From Streptomyces olivoverticillatus (lineage in GTDB: Bacteria > Actinomycetota > Actinomycetes > Streptomycetales > Streptomycetaceae), in assembly GCF_014203555.1 (NCBI RefSeq), contig NZ_JACHJH010000002.1, positions 1 through 64,000 of the forward strand: a DNA stretch of 64,000 bases, given 5' to 3'. Shown in pieces: positions 8,325 through 17,429 of this stretch (position 1 is its first letter; every line of letters begins with the position of its first letter). The position numbers and the translations under genes are program-made. The notes below the pieces were generated by a model. That model was not told the origin of the DNA and did no database searches. It saw only the letters and a program-made list of their open reading frames with translations.

Positions 8325-9011
8325 GTGGACATCGTCGTCAAGGGCCGCAAGACAGAGGTGCCCGAGCGGTTTCGCAAGCACGTGGCCGAGAAGCTGAAGC
8401 TGGACAAGGTCCAGAAGCTCGACGGCAAGGTGATCAGCCTCGACGTGGAGGTGTCCAAGGAGCCCAACCCCAGGCAGTCCGACCGCTCCGACCGTGTGGA
8501 GATCACCGTGCGTTCCCGTGGACCGGTGATCCGGGCGGAGGCCGCAGCGACGGATCCCTATGCCGCGCTCGACTTGGCCGCGGCCAAGCTGGAGGCGCGG
8601 CTGCGCAAGCAGCACGACAAGCGCCACACCCGCCGGGGCAACGGACGCATTCCGGCGAGCGGCGTCGCGGTGACCGTGGGTGCCGCAGAGCTCAACGACA
8701 GCGGTCAGCTCACCACCGAGCAGTCGTCCGGCGGGGTGCCGGTCACGCACATCGGGCCGCTGGAAGTCCGGGGCGAAGGCCCCCTGGTGGTCCGCGAGAA
8801 GACCCACACCGCAGCCCCCATGACACTCGACCAGGCCCTCTACGAGATGGAGTTGGTCGGTCACGACTTCTACCTGTTCGTCGACTCCGATACCAAGCTG
8901 CCCAGTGTCGTCTACCGGCGGCACGCGTACGACTACGGCGTCATCCACCTCAACGCCGACCCGCTCTTCGAGGCGGAGCCCGGTGGTGCAGGCGGGGCGC
9001 TCGGCGGCTGA
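8325..9011 (+). CDS. hpf: Long-form ribosome hibernation promoting factor (HPF/YfiA)
   Basis: It binds the 30S decoding centre and, through its C-terminal domain, dimerises ribosomes to 100S particles under stress or stationary phase. The 228-residue product starts at GTG (VDIVVKGRKTEVPERF) 5-6 nt after CGGAG. Residues 1-110 form the S30AE/HPF domain with the basic RLRKQHDKRHTRRG helix. A variable linker follows, and residues about 170-228 form the long-HPF C-terminal dimerisation domain (PMTLDQALYEMELVGHDFYLFVD ... VVYRRHAYDYGVIHL; the core is split here for brevity). Length fits the long form. It is followed by a strong terminator. Confidence 0.93.
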   Translation: MDIVVKGRKTEVPERFRKHVAEKLKLDKVQKLDGKVISLDVEVSKEPNPRQSDRSDRVEITVRSRGPVIRAEAAATDPYAALDLAAAKLEARLRKQHDKRHTRRGNGRIPASGVAVTVGAAELNDSGQLTTEQSSGGVPVTHIGPLEVRGEGPLVVREKTHTAAPMTLDQALYEMELVGHDFYLFVDSDTKLPSVVYRRHAYDYGVIHLNADPLFEAEPGGAGGALGG

Positions 9012-9044
9012 GCCCCCAGGGCGAGCCGCGCAGCCACCCGTGAC

Positions 9045-9077
9045 GTGCCCCGGGAGCACGCGGTGCTCCCGGGGCAC
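9045..9077 (+). terminator. hpf terminator
   Basis: GTGCCCCGGGAGCAC (9045-9059) and GTGCTCCCGGGGCAC (9063-9077) make a 15-bp perfect stem with a 3-nt loop, 33 bp after the hpf stop. There is no T-run, as is usual in high-GC actinobacteria. Confidence 0.75.
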
Positions 9078-9218
9078 CACCGTGCGGCCATCGAGCACCG
9101 ACCGGTGGCCAGGGCATGGAATCATGGCCGTGCGGCCAATCGCCGGTGGGCCGGAACCGGTTGGGGTGGCGCAGCAGTGTGCAACCGCGAGGGGCCATGG
9201 CCTTCAGGGGGAGGAACA

Positions 9219-9962
9219 ATGGCGGACAGGTTCGGGCCCGTACTCGTGCCCGGCGAGGAAGACGACGAGGGCACCCGCACGGACCGGGGTGCCACCCGCG
9301 AGGAGCCCATCAGGGTCCTGGTCGTGGACGACCACGCGCTCTTCCGCCGCGGCCTGGAGATCGTGCTGGCCCACGAGGAGGACATCCAGGTCGTGGGCGA
9401 GGCCGGGGACGGCGCGGAAGCCGTGGACAAGGCTGCCGATCTGCTGCCCGACATCGTGCTGATGGACGTGCGGATGCCCAAGCGCGGCGGCATCGAGGCC
9501 TGCACCTCCATCAAGGAGGTGGCTCCCAGCGCGAAAATCATCATGCTGACCATCAGCGACGAGGAAGCCGATCTCTACGACGCCATCAAGGCCGGGGCCA
9601 CCGGCTATCTCCTCAAGGAGATCTCCACCGACGAGGTGGCGACGGCGATCCGGGCGGTTGCGGACGGCCAGTCCCAGATCAGCCCGTCCATGGCGTCCAA
9701 GCTGCTCACCGAGTTCAAGTCGATGATCCAGCGCACCGACGAGCGCCGGCTGGTGCCCGCGCCCCGGCTGACCGACCGTGAGCTGGAAGTCCTCAAGCTC
9801 GTGGCCACCGGGATGAACAACCGTGACATCGCCAAGGAATTGTTCATCAGCGAGAACACGGTCAAGAACCACGTCCGCAACATCCTGGAGAAGCTGCAGC
9901 TGCACTCCCGGATGGAGGCCGTGGTCTATGCGATGAGGGAGAAGATCCTGGAGATCCGCTGA
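9219..9962 (+). CDS. NarL/FixJ-type response regulator, orphan
   Basis: A 247-residue response regulator. After about 30 charged residues the receiver domain runs from about 31 to 150 (VLVVDDHALFRRGLEIVL; phospho-acceptor Asp in IVLMDVRMPKRGGIEA; conserved Lys in GYLLKE). A LuxR-type helix-turn-helix follows at about 183-240 (LTDRELEVLKLVATGMNNRDIAKEL then ISENTVKNHVRNIL, given in two parts). The ATG at 9219 follows GGGGGAGGAAC. No histidine kinase gene adjoins it, so the partner is unknown. Atypical receivers occur in Streptomyces orphans, but here the phosphorylation residues look intact. Confidence 0.9.
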   Translation: MADRFGPVLVPGEEDDEGTRTDRGATREEPIRVLVVDDHALFRRGLEIVLAHEEDIQVVGEAGDGAEAVDKAADLLPDIVLMDVRMPKRGGIEACTSIKEVAPSAKIIMLTISDEEADLYDAIKAGATGYLLKEISTDEVATAIRAVADGQSQISPSMASKLLTEFKSMIQRTDERRLVPAPRLTDRELEVLKLVATGMNNRDIAKELFISENTVKNHVRNILEKLQLHSRMEAVVYAMREKILEIR

Positions 9963-9963
9963 C

Positions 9964-9994
9964 CCCGGCCCCGGCCGCCCGTCCGGCCCGGGGA
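9964..9994. terminator. GC-rich inverted repeat between convergent genes
   Basis: CCCCGG and CCGG arms with a small internal bulge (left about 9964-9976, right about 9984-9994) lie in the 37-bp gap between the regulator and the leftward glycosylase gene. A weak bidirectional terminator is likely. Confidence 0.4.
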
Positions 9995-9999
9995 TCCGC

Positions 10000-11211
10000 T
10001 CAGCCCAAGGCGTCGACGAGAGCCGCCGCCAGCTTCGCGTCGTCGCAGCGCTCCACGCGCACGGCGTCGCAGCCCACCCACTCCGCCGCCTCCCACAGCG
10101 CCCGCGCCATGGGTGCCACCGCTTTCGGCCCTTCCAGCGACACCTGCCGGGCCACCAGCGTCTTCCCCTCCCGCGCCGGATCGACCCGGCCGACGAGCCG
10201 TCCCCCCGACAGCAGCGGCATCACGAAGTACCCATGTATGCGCTTGGCCTTGGGCACGTACGCCTCCAGCCGGTGGGTGAAGCCGAAGATCCGCTCGGTC
10301 CGCGGGCGGTCCCAGATCAGCGAGTCGAACGGCGAGAGCAGGGTTGTGCGGTGCCGTCCGCGCGGCTCGGCGGCCAGCGCCTCGGGGGCCGCCCACGCGG
10401 GCTTGGACCAGCCCTCGACCTCCACCGGCACCAGCCCGGTGCCCTCCAGGACCGTGTCCACCTGTTCGCCCTTGAGCCGGTGGTAGTCCGCCAGGTCCGC
10501 GCGCGTCGCCACCCCCATCGCCGCACCGGCCTGGGCGACCAAGCGCCGTATGCACTCGGCGTCGTCGAGGTCGTCATGGAAGAGGGCGTCCGGCACTGCG
10601 CGCTCGGCCAGGTCGTAGACCCGCTTCCAGCCGCGCCGCCGGGTGCACACCACCTCGCCCGTGTCGAGCATCCACTCGACCGCGATCTTCGTCTCGGACC
10701 AGTCGTACCACTCGCCGCCGTTCTTGGCGCCGCCCAACTCCGTTGCCGTCAGCGGGCCCTCGGCCCGCAGCCGGTCGCGGACGGCCGCGCAGGAGCGCTC
10801 GACGTCCTCCAGCACGTGCCAGCGGTGGCCGCGGGCCTGCCGTGCCCGGCGCCGGAAGGCGAAGTGCGGCCACTCCTCGACCGGCAGGATGCAGGCGGCG
10901 TGCGACCAGTACTCGAAGGCGTGGTCACCGCTCCAGTACGCCTCCTCCACCGCGCTTCGCGGCACGGCCCCCAGCCGTGCGTAGGGCACCAGTTCGTGCG
11001 AGCGCGCCAGCACCGAGATCGTGTCGAGCTGGACCGCGCCCAGCCGCCGCAGCACCCCGCGCGCCCCCGACCGCCGGTCCGGGGCGCCCAGCAGGCCCTG
11101 GGCGCGCAGCGCCAGCCGCCGCGCCTCATCGGCGGAGAGCCGGACCTCGGCCTGGGGCGCGGGGCCGTTACGGCTCGTCGTACGGACCTTCACCGGTGCG
11201 GCAGTTGTCAT
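10000..11211 (-). CDS. HTH_42 (YcaQ/AlkX-like) DNA glycosylase, winged-helix protein
   Basis: The family excises bulky alkylation adducts and unhooks interstrand crosslinks. The 403-residue product has winged-helix repeats, including LGAVQLDTISVLARSHELV near residue 45-63. The Q-x-D triad (QLD) in that segment is the catalytic signature of the YcaQ/AlkX branch, as opposed to the Q-x-Q of self-resistance AlkZ enzymes. Other family marks are WSHAACILPVEEWPHF and LLSPFDSLIWDRPRTERIFGF in the C-terminal half. ATG at 11211 is chosen over an upstream in-frame ATG because the stretch before it is unlike the family; the ribosome site is weak. It lies 54 nt downstream of the GNAT gene and may be co-transcribed with it. 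Confidence 0.85.
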   Translation of the reverse strand: MTTAAPVKVRTTSRNGPAPQAEVRLSADEARRLALRAQGLLGAPDRRSGARGVLRRLGAVQLDTISVLARSHELVPYARLGAVPRSAVEEAYWSGDHAFEYWSHAACILPVEEWPHFAFRRRARQARGHRWHVLEDVERSCAAVRDRLRAEGPLTATELGGAKNGGEWYDWSETKIAVEWMLDTGEVVCTRRRGWKRVYDLAERAVPDALFHDDLDDAECIRRLVAQAGAAMGVATRADLADYHRLKGEQVDTVLEGTGLVPVEVEGWSKPAWAAPEALAAEPRGRHRTTLLSPFDSLIWDRPRTERIFGFTHRLEAYVPKAKRIHGYFVMPLLSGGRLVGRVDPAREGKTLVARQVSLEGPKAVAPMARALWEAAEWVGCDAVRVERCDDAKLAAALVDALG

Positions 11212-11265
11212 ACCGAGCACCCTAGAGGCGGCCACTGACAATGCCCTTCGGCGGCCGCGCGGGGA

Positions 11266-11856
11266 TCAGCCGCGCTCGGGGTACGGCAGGTAGGGGGCCG
11301 GCGTCGGCAGCCCGAGGTCCGAGGGCAGCAGGGCGCCAACCCAGGCGTCGCGGCGCGTCCCGGCGTAGGGGATCTTCGCGCGCATGGTGCCCTCCATCCG
11401 GAAACCCACCTTCAGGGCGACCGCGCGGGAGCCTTCGTTGCCGGCTTCGGCGTACCACTCCATCCGCTCGATGCCGAGATCCTCGAAGGCCCAGCGGATC
11501 ACCTCGCGCGCCGCCTCCACGGTGTAGCCGCGGCCGCGCGCCTCCTTGGCCGTCCAGTAGCCGAGCTCGGCCTGGCGTTCGGGGCCGGGCAGCTGGAGCC
11601 GTACCAGAGCCATCGAGCCGACGAGCCGGCCGTCCTCACGGCTGAAGAGGCCGAAGGCGTACACCGAATCGTCGCGCCACCCGTCGACGCACCGCTCCTC
11701 GATGAAGGTCCGGGCGTGTTCGAGCGTGTAAGGGGACGGGACGTTCGTATAACGCGAAATATCCGGATCCTGGCAGGCGGCCTGCAGCGCCGTCACGTCG
11801 GACGGGACGAAGGGACGGAGCAGCAAACGCTCCGTGGTCAGGGATATCGGCTCCAT
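11266..11856 (-). CDS. GNAT-family N-acetyltransferase (RimJ/RimL type)
   Basis: A 196-residue acetyltransferase of the group that acetylates ribosomal protein N-termini, amino acids or small molecules; the substrate cannot be told. It begins TTERLLLRPFVPSDV, the usual RimJ/RimL opening. The acetyl-CoA site is at about 95-125 (AELGYWTAKEARGRGYTVEA, with the RGRGY loop), and the C-terminal motif NEGSRAVALKVGFRMEG is present. The start at 11856 is chosen from homology, since the sequence upstream is unlike the family and no clear ribosome site is seen. It diverges from secA. Confidence 0.87.
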   Translation of the reverse strand: MEPISLTTERLLLRPFVPSDVTALQAACQDPDISRYTNVPSPYTLEHARTFIEERCVDGWRDDSVYAFGLFSREDGRLVGSMALVRLQLPGPERQAELGYWTAKEARGRGYTVEAAREVIRWAFEDLGIERMEWYAEAGNEGSRAVALKVGFRMEGTMRAKIPYAGTRRDAWVGALLPSDLGLPTPAPYLPYPERG

Positions 11857-11997
11857 GTGCGGAGTGTAGGGAGCCGCTTCGTCAACGGTGTCCGGATTTC
11901 CGTCGCCCGGCACCTTCGGCGAGTGCCATTCGTTCTTGCTGTGGGTGACACCCGGCCTCAGGGATGACGGACCTCCCGGCGCGGTGGGGTCCTCGCT

Positions 11998-12003
11998 TAC
12001 GAT
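11998..12003 (+). promoter_or_regulatory. secA: Probable -10 element of secA
   Basis: TACGAT matches the TANNNT/TAGRAT-type -10. It lies 80 nt before the secA GTG in the divergent region with the GNAT gene. No good -35 is seen. Confidence 0.35.
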
Positions 12004-12082
12004 GGCCGTTGCGGCGGGGACTGTCCCGTCGTGCCCGCGCACCCCACCGTGCCCAGGCCCGACCGGCAAGGAGCCAGCCTAC

Positions 12083-14905
<2,823 letters not shown>

Positions 14906-14919
14906 GGCCCCAGGGCCTG

Positions 14920-14949
14920 GGGGCGGGACACCCGGTGTCCCGCCCCTTT
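14920..14949 (+). terminator. secA terminator
   Basis: GGGGCGGGACACC (14920-14932) and GGTGTCCCGCCCC (14934-14946) form a near-perfect hairpin followed by TTTC, 15 nt after the secA stop. It also ends the convergent Rv3235-family gene. Confidence 0.8.
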
Positions 14950-14964
14950 CGCGTGTCCGCGGGC

Positions 14965-15402
14965 TCATGCGCGGGCCCCGCCCAGCTCGACGGCCGAGCA
15001 CCGCCAGCGCAGGTCCGGACAGCGCTCCAGGCGGAAGGCGAGCGCCTGCAGCCGGTCGCCGGAGGCGATCCGCGCGTACGCCTCGATCACACCCGGCCGG
15101 GGCCGGAACTCGCCGCAGTCGCGTACGACCGGTGCGGCGCGCCCGGGAGGTGCCGGGCGCAGGGGTGCCTCGGGGGCGAGCTCGGCCAGCCGGTCGTAGG
15201 CGCTGCCGACGGTGTGCCCGAGCATCCAGTGCACCGGGCGCTGGCCGCTGAGGGTCAGCAGCAGGCGTTCGGCGAACCAGTAGCGCGGCAGCCGCTCGCG
15301 TGCCAGGCGGCGGGCCGTCTGGTCCGGCGCCGGGCGCCGGGAGTCCGTACGGCGTGGCGGTGCCGTCCCGCCGCGTGGTGCCGGGCGCGTCTTCGTGTGC
15401 AT
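14965..15402 (-). CDS. Rv3235-family (DUF6459) protein
   Basis: A 145-residue basic protein with an arginine/proline-rich N-terminal 35 residues. It then has RYWFAERLLLTLSGQRPVHWMLGHTVG, recognisable as the Rv3235 family by the core LLLTLSGQRPV and by the C-terminal pattern RLQALAFRLERCPDLRWRCSAVELG. The function is unknown. Its place next to secA is conserved in mycobacteria too (Rv3235 near secA1), which suggests a link to secretion or envelope growth. The ATG at 15402 is preceded on the minus strand by GGGGGA 10 nt away. It is convergent with secA. Confidence 0.8.
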   Translation of the reverse strand: MHTKTRPAPRGGTAPPRRTDSRRPAPDQTARRLARERLPRYWFAERLLLTLSGQRPVHWMLGHTVGSAYDRLAELAPEAPLRPAPPGRAAPVVRDCGEFRPRPGVIEAYARIASGDRLQALAFRLERCPDLRWRCSAVELGGARA

Positions 15403-15712
15403 GGCCGTGTCCCCCGTGATGCCGGGCCCGGTGCCGGTACCGGGCGGTAGCTTCGATCGGGGATCTTCTACCGGCGGCGTTCCGGGGGCGGCAAGGACGT
15501 CGGCGGGCCGACCGGGGCGCAGGGCGGATTCACCTATCCGGGGGGTCGGCCGGGCGTTCAAGGTCGGGAGGCCGTGCCGGGGCGCCGGAGCCGGGCCGGT
15601 ACGCGCAGGCCACCGGCACTTCGAAGGGGGACTCGCGCCCGTATGCTGGCCCCACGATCTCCAAGGTCGGCCAGGTCCGTAAGTGTTCTCCACGAAAGCG
15701 AAAGCGGCGGTC
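15403..15712. other. Divergent intergenic region, 310 bp, no gene
   Basis: The gap separates the leftward Rv3235-family gene from the rightward DUF6912-type gene. It contains the hairpin GCCCGGT-GCCGGT-ACCGGGC (15426-15445) and, on the plus strand, TATGCT (15642-15647), a fair -10 element 66 nt before the next start. Nothing else is recognisable. Confidence 0.4.
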
Positions 15713-16198
15713 ATGCGCGTCTACGTCCCCCTGACCCTCCCCGGTCTCGCCGAGGCGTACAAGGCGGGCCAGCTGGGCCCGGCTCCGCTGGACGCCTTTG
15801 CCATCACCCCCGCCCTGCGCGAGTGGTACGTCTCCGACGACGTCGAGGAGCTGGAGTACGCGGCGCTCGGCCGCGCGGCCCAGGGTTCGCTGCGCCGGCT
15901 GGCCGCCGACCCGGGCGCTCCGCGCCGCCGCGTGGTCGTCGCGGTCGACGTGGCCGACCAGCTGGTGAGCGCCGACCCGGACGCGCCCGGCGAGGTGCGG
16001 CTGTCGGCGGCGGTGCCGCTGAAGAAGGCGGCGGCCGTGCACGTCGACGCAGACGACGCGGAGCAGGACGTGGCCGCGGCCGCCGCAGCCCTGGGTGCGG
16101 CGGACCAGGGGGACGACGACGCGCAGTTCACGGTGGACGGCGCCGACGACCACGAGCTGATGTGGTTCGGCGTGCAGGAGATCCCCAACCTGATCTGA
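15713..16198 (+). CDS. DUF6912-family protein
   Basis: A 161-residue acidic, soluble protein of unknown function starting MRVYVPLTLPGLAEAY. Hallmarks are the opening VYVPLTL, the segment REWYVSDDVEELEYAALGRAA and a C-terminal ELMWFGVQEIPNL. It has no signal peptide or membrane segment and no visible catalytic motif. The ATG at 15713 is chosen because conservation begins there; 30 nt upstream another in-frame start would add ten residues. The stop codon overlaps the arm of a terminator hairpin. In actinobacteria it is usually found beside the HAD gene that follows here. Confidence 0.75.
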   Translation: MRVYVPLTLPGLAEAYKAGQLGPAPLDAFAITPALREWYVSDDVEELEYAALGRAAQGSLRRLAADPGAPRRRVVVAVDVADQLVSADPDAPGEVRLSAAVPLKKAAAVHVDADDAEQDVAAAAAALGAADQGDDDAQFTVDGADDHELMWFGVQEIPNLI

Positions 16199-16219
16199 GG
16201 TCCCGGCCGGCCGGGACCT
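16198..16219. terminator. Perfect 22-bp palindrome after the DUF6912 gene
   Basis: AGGTCCCGGCC|GGCCGGGACCT runs from the last base of the stop codon and is followed by TTGG. It is likely a terminator. Confidence 0.6.
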
Positions 16220-16321
16220 TGGTCCGGAGCCGTTGTCGTACCCGGCGGGTACCGTCTTTGGTGAGCCCTGCGCGTCCGCGCGGTGCCCGCTGCGGACCGG
16301 CACGGACTGGGGGAGCACGAG

Positions 16322-16984
16322 ATGGGCAAGCACCCGGCGCACATCGTCTGGGACTGGAACGGCACGCTGTTCCACGACATCGACGCGGTGATGTCGGCGA
16401 CGAACGCCGCCTTCGCCGAGATCGGCCTGGAGCCCCTCACGCTCGCCCGCTACCGGGAGCTGTACTGCGTGCCCATCCCCCGCTTCTACGAGCGCCTGAT
16501 GGGCCGCCTCCCCACCCAGGCCGAGTGGGACCACATGGACGTGGTCTTCCACCGCCACTACCGCGACCACCACATACGCTGCGCCCTTGCGGACGGCGCC
16601 GAGTCGCTGCTGGAGCGCTGGCAGACGACGGGCGGCACCCAGTCGATCATGTCGATGTACGGGCACGACGACCTGATCCCGCTGGTGCGCGGCTTCGGCA
16701 TCGAGCGCAGATTCGTCCGGGTGGACGGCCGTACGGGCCCGTCGGGCGGCAGCAAGGCCGAACACATGGCCCGGCACATCGCGGGCCTGGGCGGGGTGGC
16801 GGCGGGCCGCACGGTCGTGATCGGCGACGCCGTGGACGACGCGGTGGCGGCCGCGCACGTGGGTGCGCACGCCGTGCTCTACACCGGAGGTTCACACAGC
16901 CGGGCGAGTCTGGTGGAGGCGGGTGTGCCCGTGGTGGACAGCCTGACCGAGGCCGTCGCCGAGGCGGAGCGCCTCGTAGGCTGA
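16322..16984 (+). CDS. HAD-superfamily hydrolase (phosphatase-like)
   Basis: A 220-residue cytoplasmic HAD hydrolase of the phosphoglycolate-phosphatase/beta-PGM type. Motif I is IVWDWNGTLF near residue 10: the nucleophile Asp is kept but the second Asp is Asn, a variant seen in this subgroup. A helical cap (about 20-90) follows. The motif III lysine is in GGSKAEHMARH, and the acidic motif IV is VVIGDAVDDAVAA. The ATG at 16322 follows GGGGGAG by 7 nt. The substrate is unknown; the Asn in motif I may affect activity or specificity. Confidence 0.87.
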   Translation: MGKHPAHIVWDWNGTLFHDIDAVMSATNAAFAEIGLEPLTLARYRELYCVPIPRFYERLMGRLPTQAEWDHMDVVFHRHYRDHHIRCALADGAESLLERWQTTGGTQSIMSMYGHDDLIPLVRGFGIERRFVRVDGRTGPSGGSKAEHMARHIAGLGGVAAGRTVVIGDAVDDAVAAAHVGAHAVLYTGGSHSRASLVEAGVPVVDSLTEAVAEAERLVG

Positions 16985-17367
16985 GGCATGTCGGGCATGG
17001 GGGAAACGGGGATGCGCATGGGAGTACGACGGCCGGCGCGACGTCGCTGTCCAGAGCGTCAAAGTTCGGGCCCAGGTTTTGTACACAAACGGCTCGTGAC
17101 GTTCTCCGGGGTAAGAGCGATAGCCTTACCAGGTGATCAGCGCGATATCCCGCGGGGGCGCCGACGCCCCTGCCCTGCGCCCGGAGTGCCACAGCGCCCG
17201 GGCCGCCGCTGATTCCCGGAACCGGGCGCGTCTGACGAAGTTGCGTCAGAACCCCCCGGTCGCCCCTCATCCAGGCATACCGTCGATGACGACCGGACAC
17301 CCCGCGCCGCGACGCGATGCCATCACCACCTATGTCACGCAACGGCGCGCGACAGGAGCCAGAGGAC
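16985..17367 (+). other. gdh upstream region, 383 bp
   Basis: Between the HAD gene and gdh. It contains the leaderless promoter and small ORF described separately, the hairpin GGTAAG-AGCGATAGC-CTTACC (17110-17130) that overlaps the -10, and the inverted repeat TCTGACG/CGTCAGA at 17231-17250. The segment TTTTGTACACAAAC at 17078-17091 is the most AT-rich piece and contains the palindrome TGTACA. Confidence 0.5.
17096..17132 (+). promoter_or_regulatory. Probable leaderless promoter upstream of gdh
   Basis: GTGACG (17096-17101, one base from TTGACG) and TAGCCT (17121-17126) form -35 and -10 elements with a 19-nt spacer. The -10 lies exactly 6 nt before a GTG at 17133, the spacing typical of leaderless actinobacterial transcripts. 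The element overlaps a GGTAAG/CTTACC inverted repeat that could be an operator. Confidence 0.45.
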
Positions 17368-17429
17368 ATGCAGACCAAGCTGGACGAAGCCAAGGCCGAG
17401 CTGCTCGAGCGGGCGGTCCGCGTCGCTGA
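17133..17429 (+). CDS. Possible leaderless small ORF overlapping the start of gdh
   Basis: A 98-codon frame starting at GTG (VISAISRGGADAPALRPE...) directly at the predicted transcription start. It overlaps the first 62 nt of gdh in another frame. The composition is basic (Arg-rich) with no recognisable domain. It may be a translated leader that affects gdh translation, or it may be an accidental frame; the promoter spacing is the only positive evidence. Confidence 0.25.
   Translation: MISAISRGGADAPALRPECHSARAAADSRNRARLTKLRQNPPVAPHPGIPSMTTGHPAPRRDAITTYVTQRRATGARGHADQAGRSQGRAARAGGPRR

Noticed and set aside
16988..17212. A 74-codon frame after the HAD gene
   Set aside because: It has no ribosome site, is Arg/Pro-rich and spans the predicted promoter before gdh.
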